Shown here: positions 6,880 through 14,442 of the stretch, piece after piece
Layout of the letters: each line of letters opens with the position of its first letter
Numbering within the stretch: position 1 is the stretch's first letter
Source of the DNA: SKPH01 sp051748565
Lineage (GTDB): Bacteria; Bacillota; Dethiobacteria; DTU022
DNA: 18,970 bases
NCBI GenBank assembly: GCA_051748565.1
Contig: JBNJHN010000035.1
Coordinates: forward strand, 1 to 18,970
Direction of reading: 5' to 3'
Made by a program: the position numbers and the translations under genes
The notes under the pieces: model-generated
What the model was told of the DNA's origin: nothing
What the model saw: the letters and a program-made list of their open reading frames with translations, nothing else
The model's database searches: none

Positions 6880-8304
6880 TTAAATGTTTCTATTGTCAAA
6901 TATTACTTGTTCAGTTATATATTTTTCCAAACCGATTTTATTAGCTATCGCATCGAGCGTGCTTCCCTCAACCGTTAAAGTTAATTTGAATTCTGCTTTC
7001 AATTCATCTTCGAGTGATTTAAAAAGCGTATCTTCGTCGGTTCCTGAAATACCTTTTACTACTATTTTTAAAACATCTTCAGATTCTTTATGATTTATCT
7101 CAGTGTACCAAAGCAAAACATCTTCATGGCCATACATTTTTTTACGAAGATGATTGCCATTAAACTTAACACTGCCTTCTTTCCCCTGCAAATCAAAAAT
7201 CATCTCTTTTCGCTCAATATCACCCATGATACGTGGTACAGTCCGCTTGCAGTTGGGGCAGGGTTCGGTCGTCAGGCCTCCGGTGGCTATGTCACCTGTT
7301 TTGCATCTCAGAAGCACTGTTCCCCGTGTGTCGAGGTGAGTTACAACCACTTCACCCGCAGCACCTTCTCCGAGCACCTCGCCACTATCCGGGTCAACAA
7401 TTTCGACCAGGATATGATCGGGATTGGTATGATAACCGTAATCGGGCGCACATTCAGCCCAACCCGACTTTGCTTCTGAGTTGAAATATATACGCTGCAC
7501 CTTGTTACCCTTTGCGCCCAGTGATTCCATCAACTTCCTGATGCTGTCAACTGCCTCCATCGGAGAATAATCAATTCCGATTACTATACGCTCCAGGTTT
7601 TGTGCGCTAAAGCCAAAGTGATCCAGGGTTTGCAAAGCAAACCTTCCGTAGCCGGGAGCAATCCCTAAAACAGGAGCCTCCATGCTGTCCATTGCTTTAA
7701 GAATCTTCTCCAGCCCTAAAACTTTGCCTCCTCCGGTCTGCAGGGCGGTGCTGCCAATGCCAATGGTACTGTAAAACATTTGCCAGAAGTAAGCATTCGG
7801 AGCATAGGTGAAAGCATTAACCATGGTATCATCCCGGCTGATATCAAGGATATCAAAAGCCCTTAACCCTGCCTCCTTAAGATTCTCAAGATCGTAATGT
7901 GTATACTCTATCGGAACCGGTTTTGCCGTGCGGCCGGCGGTAAAATAAAGCGAGAAAAAGCGGTAATCGGAAGGATCCGGACCTGTTTCTTTTTTTCCAA
8001 ACAGGGCAAATCCTTTCTTTTTAGGTTTCTGTTCACCATCTGCCGGAACCTCAAGGACAAATTGCTTTGGGTAAAGCGGATTATCTTCCGGTAGAAGAAG
8101 ATCTTTCTTTTCCGTAAATGGCAACTTGCTTAAATCTTCCACACCCTTGATTGAAGCAGGGTCAATGTTGTGCTCTTTAAACATATCCCGGTAATAAGGA
8201 TGCCTTACAGCCAGCTCTTCGTTAATCATTTTATGCAAAAGTTCATCCTGCATTTTTTTAATTGCCGGTGCCGGCATTCGGCTTATTTTATTCCATGCCT
8301 GCAT
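6880..8304 (-). CDS. PaaK-like adenylate-forming protein, degenerate core motifs
   Basis: A 474-residue member of the phenylacetate-CoA ligase (PaaK) branch of the adenylate-forming enzymes. These convert a carboxylic acid to an acyl-AMP and then an acyl-CoA. The nucleotide loop is FTAGRTAKP (121-129), and RCKTGD (333-338) matches the ribose-binding Asp motif. PCPNCKRTVPRI (348-359) is the cysteine/arginine stretch common in this branch. The two central motifs are altered: the expected GGE/GAE reads GID (243-245), and the YGxTE motif reads YFNSE (273-277). A Lys-rich insert lies at about 92-108. The ATG at 8304 is chosen because AAAGGAGG is six bases upstream and because it aligns with the paralogue's first residues. 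ATG at 8328 lacks a ribosome binding site. It may be a non-catalytic partner or have an unusual substrate. Confidence 0.85.
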   Translation of the reverse strand: MQAWNKISRMPAPAIKKMQDELLHKMINEELAVRHPYYRDMFKEHNIDPASIKGVEDLSKLPFTEKKDLLLPEDNPLYPKQFVLEVPADGEQKPKKKGFALFGKKETGPDPSDYRFFSLYFTAGRTAKPVPIEYTHYDLENLKEAGLRAFDILDISRDDTMVNAFTYAPNAYFWQMFYSTIGIGSTALQTGGGKVLGLEKILKAMDSMEAPVLGIAPGYGRFALQTLDHFGFSAQNLERIVIGIDYSPMEAVDSIRKLMESLGAKGNKVQRIYFNSEAKSGWAECAPDYGYHTNPDHILVEIVDPDSGEVLGEGAAGEVVVTHLDTRGTVLLRCKTGDIATGGLTTEPCPNCKRTVPRIMGDIERKEMIFDLQGKEGSVKFNGNHLRKKMYGHEDVLLWYTEINHKESEDVLKIVVKGISGTDEDTLFKSLEDELKAEFKLTLTVEGSTLDAIANKIGLEKYITEQVIFDNRNI

Positions 8305-8337
8305 GCTTTGCCTCCTTTCACCCTCCATTAATCTCGA

Positions 8338-9795
8338 TTAGCCAGGCCGGTTGTCGATAATTCTTTTTTCCTTAAGCTCTGTTTCCATGCCCAGCTGTGA
8401 AACCAGTTCAGGCACAGATTTAAAGATAACATCGGTCAATGATACTTCTGTGTCTCTTAATACTTTCTGTTTTATATCTGATACCAGTTTATCATGATCA
8501 ACATCCCCTTTGGTAGCCAGGTAAAGATATATCTCATCCAGGTCAAAGGGATCATCATTTCGCTTGCGCATTTCCACCTGCCACTCTTCTATGTCCGGGT
8601 GGCTCATCATTAAAGGGAAGAAGTTGTTAAGGTTGACCAATGTGCCTTTCACCTTGGTCATGTTGAACTCTTTCAGCTCCGATTTGCGCTGAATGTTCGA
8701 GCTGATTCGCGGCACTGTCCGGCCGCAATTGGGGCAGGGTTCCAGCAGCAGACCGCCCTTGGCTATATCACCGGTACGGTATCTCAGTACAACAGTCCCG
8801 CGCCAGTCAAGTGCGGTGTAGACAATTTCGCCTTCTTCTCCTTCACCAACCGGTTCGCCGCTTTCAGGGTCAACAGTTTCAAAAATTTCCATGTCTGGGT
8901 AAAGATGGTAGCCATGATACTCATCATGAGAAGGACACTCAGGCCAGGCTACTTTAGCTTCCGTCATACCGTAAGTAGCAAGCACCATTACATTTTCGGC
9001 TCCGAGCTGGGTGAAGAGTTCTTTAATTTTTTCTTTTAATCCCGGTGGGACACGCTCTCCACCGAAAAAGATTTTCTTAATTGAAGAAAAATCACGGCCC
9101 TGTTTTACAGCTTCGCGCAGAAAATAGTAACAATAACCGGGGATAAAAACAGCTACAGTGGGACGCAAATACTCAAAAGCATCCATCAGATTATTGGTGC
9201 CAACTATTTTTCCTCCGCCGCTGTGAAACCCGGCCACATTCGCTTTTTCACCGGCAAAAAAAGTTTGCCAAAAGGCCAGGTGCGGGGCAAAGGGGAAACA
9301 GTTTACGACAACATCATCACTGGTTACCTGGAAAACATCGAGAAGGCGGGAACCAGATTCACGAAGGTTATCCAGGTCGCGCTTGGAATAAACAAACGGG
9401 GTCGGCAAAGCTGTTCTGCCGGTTGTAAAATGAATATGAACCGGCTTAAAATCTGAAACCCTTTCCTCCACCATTGCCTTTCCTCCGGTCATCGACATTT
9501 TTGCCAGGTGACCATATTTTTCTGTAACTTCTTCGTCAGGACGGATAATAAAATCCTTAGCTTTCTGAGGTTCTTCGTCAGTTGGAGCAATATCCCACTT
9601 GTAAGTAAAGGGAAGATGGCGCAAGTCATCAATGCCTTTAATCTTAAACGGGTCAATTTTATGTTCCTTTAAAAGCTCACTGTAATGCGGGCTGTAGAGG
9701 TAGATCTGGTTGGCGATAAAGGCACGCAGTTTCCTATCTTGCATATCCTTGATCTCCCGGTAGGGCATTTTACTTAGCTTTTCCCAATTCTCCAT
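8338..9795 (-). CDS. PaaK-like acid:CoA ligase, intact core motifs
   Basis: A 485-residue PaaK-family adenylate-forming enzyme, predicted to activate a carboxylic acid with ATP and coenzyme A. The nucleotide loop is FTTGRTALP (123-131), with GRTA in place of the usual GTTG. FGGER (244-248) and YGMTE (275-279) match the adenine-site motifs. RYRTGD (338-343) carries the ribose-binding Asp, and PCPNCGRTVPRI (353-364) follows. The C-terminal subdomain lacks the usual GRxDDMI hinge sequence, so it is a divergent subgroup and phenylacetate itself is not assured. The start is ATG at 9795 with AGGAGGTGAT upstream. The stop lies 33 bases before the next start, so the two ligase-like genes are surely co-transcribed. 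The substrate is probably what the adjacent symporter brings in, which is inference. Confidence 0.87.
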   Translation of the reverse strand: MENWEKLSKMPYREIKDMQDRKLRAFIANQIYLYSPHYSELLKEHKIDPFKIKGIDDLRHLPFTYKWDIAPTDEEPQKAKDFIIRPDEEVTEKYGHLAKMSMTGGKAMVEERVSDFKPVHIHFTTGRTALPTPFVYSKRDLDNLRESGSRLLDVFQVTSDDVVVNCFPFAPHLAFWQTFFAGEKANVAGFHSGGGKIVGTNNLMDAFEYLRPTVAVFIPGYCYYFLREAVKQGRDFSSIKKIFFGGERVPPGLKEKIKELFTQLGAENVMVLATYGMTEAKVAWPECPSHDEYHGYHLYPDMEIFETVDPESGEPVGEGEEGEIVYTALDWRGTVVLRYRTGDIAKGGLLLEPCPNCGRTVPRISSNIQRKSELKEFNMTKVKGTLVNLNNFFPLMMSHPDIEEWQVEMRKRNDDPFDLDEIYLYLATKGDVDHDKLVSDIKQKVLRDTEVSLTDVIFKSVPELVSQLGMETELKEKRIIDNRPG

Positions 9796-9835
9796 AAAGC
9801 CATCACCTCCTGCAGTAGTTTAATTAAGGCGGAAT

Positions 9836-9863
9836 AAAGCTCCCCTTTAACAGGAGAGCCTTT
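9836..9863 (-). terminator. Terminator-like hairpin between symporter and ligase genes
   Basis: On the minus strand AAGGCTCTCC pairs with GGGGAGCTTT through a seven-base loop, with G-U pairs inside, and TTTATT follows. It starts 14 bases after the symporter stop and ends about 40 bases before the first PaaK-like start. It would end most transcripts after the transport genes, while partial read-through could still supply the ligases. Confidence 0.7.
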
Positions 9864-9877
9864 TCCAGCCTCAGGAG

Positions 9878-11536
9878 TTACTTGGGAAATACATCGTACA
9901 ATGTTGTCATAAACCACATTATAAATACAGATAAAACTATGATCACGATCGGCAAACCTTTGCTGTTATAGCGCCTTGGATCTACGTCAGTCCAACCGTG
10001 CATCTCGTCAACCTGGCGCTGCAGAGCTTCATCCGGAGGTGGTGTCAGCCAGGAGACCACTACTGTCAGGATAAAAGACATCGGAATAGCAACTGCCGTC
10101 ACTTTAATAAAACCTAAGGGCCCGTAGAAATACGGGGCAAAGATGGGAAACGGTATATCAACCGGGTTCATTCCGACCAGGTCGATCATAATCCAACCAT
10201 ACAGGCCAATTAAAGTGCCGACAATCATCCCGGCGGCAACACCGTATTTATTGGTGCGCTTCCACCAGATACCGAGAACAATCGGCACCCCAAGGCCTGC
10301 GGCAGCTATTCCGAAAGCCCACATGATCGCTACAAGAATAAATTCGGGTGGGTTAAGGGAGAAGAGAATGACCAGCACCCCAACGATTAACATAGCGGCA
10401 TAAGAAAGTTTGAGCTTCTTTTCGTCGTCCACATCAGGCTTTAATTCCCCGTAAAGGTCGTGAATCAACCCGGCACCCATAATCATCAGTAGCCCGGCTA
10501 CAGTTGATAGTCCGGCAGCCACTGATCCGGCTACTGCCAGGGCCAACCAACCCTCTCCGGCCAGGGCTTCGACAAGAATGAAGACCATGTAGTCATAAGC
10601 TGCGGACGATATCTCAACGCCACTGGTCTGCATGTAATATACGGCGGCAAAACCGGTCGCATAAACTGTAGTGTTAACTAGGCCAACCAGGAACACACAG
10701 AGAACTGTGCTCCAGCGGGCTTCCTTGGCATCACGGACGGTAAAGAAACGCATCACAAAGTGCGGCAGTCCAATAATACCGAAAAAAGAACCGAGAAAAA
10801 TGGCAATATAAACAACCGGGTGGACCAGCATGGGCCAAAAATAATGGGGCACAGCCTCAATAATCTGGGGCACCATATCTCCATAACCCAGCGGTGGGAA
10901 AAACCATCCCGAAGCTCCCAGCGTCCTTAGCACAATGGCTACCGGGAACATCAGACAGAACAGAAGAACAATAGTCTGGAAAGTCTGATTATAGGTAACG
11001 CCGTACATGCCCCCCAGGGTAACATAAAGGGTTACCACCAGTCCTCCGACAACGATACCCACTATTTCAGGCACGCCCAGGAGAAAGAAGAAAACAATCC
11101 CAATTCCTTTAAGATTACCGGCCAGGTAAAGAACGCTGACAATCATCATAACGATGACAGAAATAAAACGCAGTGTTTTACTGCCGTATCTCTCCGAAAT
11201 AAAAGCCATGGTCGTAAAAGATTTGTGACGCCTTAAATAAGGAGCGGCCAAAATCATCAGGCCGATAAAAGCAGCTGTAAATGAAGCATAAACAGCAACA
11301 GCAATATAAACGCCCTCGATTATCAGGGCAGTCAAGCCGATAAAGGTAGTCAGACTCAATGCCAGCGAAACCATTGCCAAACCGTTATTTATCGCGCCGA
11401 TACTGCGGCCGGCCACATAATAATCGCCCAAATTGCGGGTAAAGCGGCGGGCCCAGACAGATATTAATACAGAAATAACAAGGACAATAATACTGAGAAT
11501 TAAACCCAATACAAAAACTTCGCCTCTTGGTTCCAT
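9878..11536 (-). CDS. Sodium:solute symporter (SSS family, ActP-like)
   Basis: A 552-residue inner-membrane symporter of the SSS/SLC5 family with about 13 membrane helices. It should import a small organic anion with Na+. The region LALSLTTFIGLTALIIEG near residues 56-73 is the unwound first core helix expected near the Na+ and substrate sites. GGMYGVTYNQTFQTIVL (about 174-190) resembles the matching part of acetate permease ActP. Carboxylate transport is likely from this likeness and from the acid:CoA ligase genes on both sides, but the actual acid cannot be read. The ATG at 11536 has GGAGGG 11 bases upstream, a slightly long spacing. A nearer ATG at 11543 is out of frame. The small-subunit gene ends 29 bases upstream. 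Confidence 0.9.
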   Translation of the reverse strand: MEPRGEVFVLGLILSIIVLVISVLISVWARRFTRNLGDYYVAGRSIGAINNGLAMVSLALSLTTFIGLTALIIEGVYIAVAVYASFTAAFIGLMILAAPYLRRHKSFTTMAFISERYGSKTLRFISVIVMMIVSVLYLAGNLKGIGIVFFFLLGVPEIVGIVVGGLVVTLYVTLGGMYGVTYNQTFQTIVLLFCLMFPVAIVLRTLGASGWFFPPLGYGDMVPQIIEAVPHYFWPMLVHPVVYIAIFLGSFFGIIGLPHFVMRFFTVRDAKEARWSTVLCVFLVGLVNTTVYATGFAAVYYMQTSGVEISSAAYDYMVFILVEALAGEGWLALAVAGSVAAGLSTVAGLLMIMGAGLIHDLYGELKPDVDDEKKLKLSYAAMLIVGVLVILFSLNPPEFILVAIMWAFGIAAAGLGVPIVLGIWWKRTNKYGVAAGMIVGTLIGLYGWIMIDLVGMNPVDIPFPIFAPYFYGPLGFIKVTAVAIPMSFILTVVVSWLTPPPDEALQRQVDEMHGWTDVDPRRYNSKGLPIVIIVLSVFIMWFMTTLYDVFPK

Positions 11537-11565
11537 TACTCATTAATCCCTCCTTTCAATGGTCT

Positions 11566-11871
11566 TTATGCTTTTTGCCTTTCTTCGAGCCTGTCCATAA
11601 TCACACACCATATTGCTCCGATAACCGTTGCGCCAATCCAGCTGAACATAATCAATAAGAAATAATGAAGAGGAAATCCCATTACAGAAAGGTGCTCTTT
11701 AACCACAAACATGGATTCACCGTAAAAAGCGACCAAAGCTTCAGGTGTCGGAACCTGGTCAAAAAATCTTTCATTTAAGATAACCACAAAGGAACTAAAA
11801 AACCCGCCTGTAATGGCGACAATGAAAAAACAAATTGCGGTCACCCATACTTCCAGCTTATAATCTTTCAT
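11566..11871 (-). CDS. Small membrane subunit of the symporter (DUF4212/DUF485-like)
   Basis: A 101-residue protein with two clear membrane helices, about residues 9-31 and 68-90, and a charged tail (MDRLEERQKA). Small proteins of the DUF4212 and DUF485 families precede SSS carboxylate symporters in many bacteria (YjcH ahead of ActP in E. coli is an example). The GFPLHYFLL stretch near 65-73 resembles the GxPxGFW part of DUF4212. It is longer than a typical member because of a loop of about 35 residues between the helices. The ATG has a very strong ribosome binding site, AGGAGGTGAT. I take it as an accessory subunit for assembly or stability of the symporter. The family label is tentative. 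Confidence 0.75.
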   Translation of the reverse strand: MKDYKLEVWVTAICFFIVAITGGFFSSFVVILNERFFDQVPTPEALVAFYGESMFVVKEHLSVMGFPLHYFLLIMFSWIGATVIGAIWCVIMDRLEERQKA

Positions 11872-12126
11872 TTTGTTATCACCTCCTCATCAGAATATTA
11901 TAATATATTTTATTTATATGTATATGCTTTATGAATAGTTTACCTCCTCTCTCCTTTTTTACATTTTTCTAAAACCTATAACTTTTAATATTCTACTTTC
12001 AGTTGTTTTTTCCTTCTTTTCTGTAATGTAAATCATCGAGGCGACAACCTTTATATTCCTGCCTTCTTTAATATGCTATGATAGTGATAAATCGGTTTCA
12101 ATTATTACTTAAAGTGAGGGTTTTTA
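11872..12126. promoter_or_regulatory. Divergent intergenic region between the two arms
   Basis: This 255-base AT-rich region must hold promoters for both the symporter arm and the DUF456 arm. On the plus side an extended -10 (TGC then TATGAT, 12074-12082) lies about 45 bases before DUF456, without a clear -35. On the minus side TATAAT occurs in an AT-rich run near 11895-11905, too close to the small-subunit ribosome binding site to be convincing. A second strong Shine-Dalgarno-like sequence (GAGAGGAGGT, 11942-11951) has no start codon after it. No riboswitch, T-box or sigma-54 site was recognised. Confidence 0.4.
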
Positions 12127-12606
12127 ATGACCCACATTATTGCAATGGTTGCTGCCTCACTGTTATTTTTAATCGGGTTTGTTGGTACGCTATTCCCGGT
12201 ATTACCAGGTGCCCCGGTAATCTGGCTTGGTATGCTGGTATACGGTTTTATAGCCGGGTTCGAAAACCTGGGACTATTTTTTTTACTGGCCCAGGCATTG
12301 CTTGTGCTGATCGTAATGGGTATTGATTATCTTTTCGCCGCTGCAGGCACCCGCTATTTTGGCGGTACAAAAGCTGCCCTCTTGGGAGCGGCAGCCGGCT
12401 TGCTCATTGGCCTTTTCTTTTTTCCAATTGGCCTATTAATCGGCCCCTTCCTGGGAGCAGTCCTTGCTGACCTTATTTTCCGTCGTCACGCAGGCCGGGC
12501 TGTAAAATCCGGTTTCGGCGCCACACTCGGCTTTTGGAGTGCACTGCCGATTAAATTAGCCCTGGAAACTTTAATGATAGTTTGGTTTATTCTTAGAATT
12601 AATTGA
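12127..12606 (+). CDS. DUF456 family membrane protein
   Basis: A 159-residue, very hydrophobic protein that matches the DUF456 family. Typical stretches are GFVGTLFPVLPGAPVIWLG (17-35) and the glycine-rich helices FFFPIGLLIGPFLGAVLADL near 97-116, followed by a short basic loop and a last helix. Glycines recur at helix-packing spacing. Four to five membrane helices are likely. The role is unknown. The ATG has GTGAGGG seven bases upstream. It leads the plus-strand arm and is 121 bases ahead of the acyl-CoA ligase, so a shared transcript is possible but not shown. Confidence 0.85.
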   Translation: MTHIIAMVAASLLFLIGFVGTLFPVLPGAPVIWLGMLVYGFIAGFENLGLFFLLAQALLVLIVMGIDYLFAAAGTRYFGGTKAALLGAAAGLLIGLFFFPIGLLIGPFLGAVLADLIFRRHAGRAVKSGFGATLGFWSALPIKLALETLMIVWFILRIN

Positions 12607-12727
12607 CTTTTAAGTCACTCTATTGGCATTTTTAAAAATATAAAGGAAACATAAAAACCGCATAGAACAAATATAAATGCAAGTTTTCTCCGCAAACTGC
12701 TGAGAGTGCAGAAGGAGGATATTGTTA

Positions 12728-14407
12728 ATGGAAAAAATTTGGCTGGAACATTATGAACCGGGTGTGCCACACAGCATTGATTACCCCTCTGTTTCAATTC
12801 ACTCACTTTTTCATAAGTCAGCAGAAAAATATAGCCAACAAACGGCAATCCATTTTATGGGGCGTGAACTAAGCTATAGCGCCCTGTCATCACATGTCGA
12901 AAGTATGTCCTCTGCTCTTTCTACTCTTGGTGTTAAAAAAGGGGACAGGGTGGCTATCCATCTTCCCAACTGCACCCAGTTTCCCATAACCTTTTTTGCA
13001 GCCCTTGCTATCGGAGCAGTAGTTGTTCCCTGCAACCCGCTTTATGTTGCCAGGGAAATGGAATACCAGCTTAAGGATTCCGGGGCAGAAACAATTATTA
13101 CCCTGACCCGTTTCTACGAAATGGTAAAAGAAATCCAACCTAATACAAATATTAAAAATGTGATAGTCTCCAATATCAAAGATTACTTTCCCGGCCCTTT
13201 GAATTTCCTTTATTCCGCTACCAGGGAGAAAAAAGAAGGAGGCCGGGTTAAAGTGGCAGGTGAAGATTATTCTTTCAATGAACTAATCAGGAAAAATGCC
13301 GGAAAGACTCCACCTTCGGTCGACATTTCACCTGATGACCGGGCAGTAATTTTGTATACCGGAGGTTCAACAGGCATATCTAAAGGAGCAGTCCTGCTGC
13401 ACCGTAATCTCGTCGCCAACTTCTACCAGGTTAAATCGTGGTTTACTGATTACCAGGATGGCAAAGAGGTTGTTCTCGGTGTGCTGCCTTTCTATCACAG
13501 TTACGGTTTAACAACAATTCTGAGTTTAGGATTGCTGAACGGTGCCAAGCTGGTATTACTGCCACGTTTTGCCGTCACGGATTTATTGAAAACTATCGAA
13601 AAACAAAAACCAACCTTTTTCCCCGGTGTGCCTACTATATATATTGCTATCAACAATGCCTCCGAACTACACAAGTATAAGATCGATTCAATCAGGATCT
13701 GCATTAGTGGAGCTGCCCCACTTCCCGTGGATGTCCAGCAGCAATTCGAGAAAAATACAGGCGCAAAACTCATTGAGGGCTACGGCCTTTCGGAAACATC
13801 TCCGGTCACACATGCCAACCCGGTATACGGTAAACGAAAGCCAGGCAGTATTGGTTTACCAATGCCTGACACAGAGTTTAAAATTGTAGATATTGAAACG
13901 GGAAACAATAAACTGCCTCTCGGTGATATTGGCGAACTCTGCATTCGCGGTCCCCAGGTTATGGAATGTTACCTGAATAGTCCCGATGAGACTGCCCAAA
14001 GCATCCGCAATGGTTGGTTTTATACCGGTGATATCGCTCGGGCTGACGAAGATGGCTACACTTACATAGTCGATCGTAAAAAAGATATGATTATCGCCGG
14101 TGGATTTAATATCTACCCCCGCGATGTTGAAGAAGTTCTATATGCACATCCGAAAATTAGCGAGGCTGCAGTGACGGGAATTAATGACCCCTATTTCGGA
14201 GAAATCCTGAAAGCCTATATTATTCTTAAAGAAGAAGAAGTTATGACCGCCGAAGAGGTTATCAGCTACTGCAAAACCAACCTGGCCGCTTACAAGGTTC
14301 CCAAATTGGTTGAATTCAGGGAAGAGTTTCCGAAAACAAAGATTGGAAAAGTCCTCCGCCGCATGCTGAGGGACGAGGAAGAGAAAAAAGCACAGGAAAA
14401 ACTTTAA
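12728..14407 (+). CDS. Long-chain-type fatty acid:CoA ligase (FadD/LcfA-like)
   Basis: A 559-residue AMP-forming acyl-CoA synthetase. It activates a fatty acid with ATP to acyl-AMP and then forms the CoA thioester. Motifs in order are the phosphate loop YTGGSTGISKG (210-220), GYGLSETSP (351-359), YTGD (432-435), the hinge DRKKDMIIAGGFNIYP (449-464), and the catalytic-lysine end PKTKIGKVLRR with K541. All core residues are present, so it should be active. Length and motif pattern fit the medium/long-chain class better than acetyl-CoA synthetase. The ATG at 12728 is chosen because AGGAGG (12713-12718) is nine bases upstream; the in-frame TTG at 12722 is too close. The CBS-DUF294 gene starts 35 bases after its stop. 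Confidence 0.93.
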   Translation: MEKIWLEHYEPGVPHSIDYPSVSIHSLFHKSAEKYSQQTAIHFMGRELSYSALSSHVESMSSALSTLGVKKGDRVAIHLPNCTQFPITFFAALAIGAVVVPCNPLYVAREMEYQLKDSGAETIITLTRFYEMVKEIQPNTNIKNVIVSNIKDYFPGPLNFLYSATREKKEGGRVKVAGEDYSFNELIRKNAGKTPPSVDISPDDRAVILYTGGSTGISKGAVLLHRNLVANFYQVKSWFTDYQDGKEVVLGVLPFYHSYGLTTILSLGLLNGAKLVLLPRFAVTDLLKTIEKQKPTFFPGVPTIYIAINNASELHKYKIDSIRICISGAAPLPVDVQQQFEKNTGAKLIEGYGLSETSPVTHANPVYGKRKPGSIGLPMPDTEFKIVDIETGNNKLPLGDIGELCIRGPQVMECYLNSPDETAQSIRNGWFYTGDIARADEDGYTYIVDRKKDMIIAGGFNIYPRDVEEVLYAHPKISEAAVTGINDPYFGEILKAYIILKEEEVMTAEEVISYCKTNLAAYKVPKLVEFREEFPKTKIGKVLRRMLRDEEEKKAQEKL

Positions 14408-14442
14408 AATTATAATAGCAACAGTGTAATGGGGATATAATA

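Noticed and set aside
12603..12616. TGACTT-TT-AAGTCA palindrome after DUF456 as terminator
   Set aside because: The loop would be only two bases, the stem is AT-rich and no U-tract follows.
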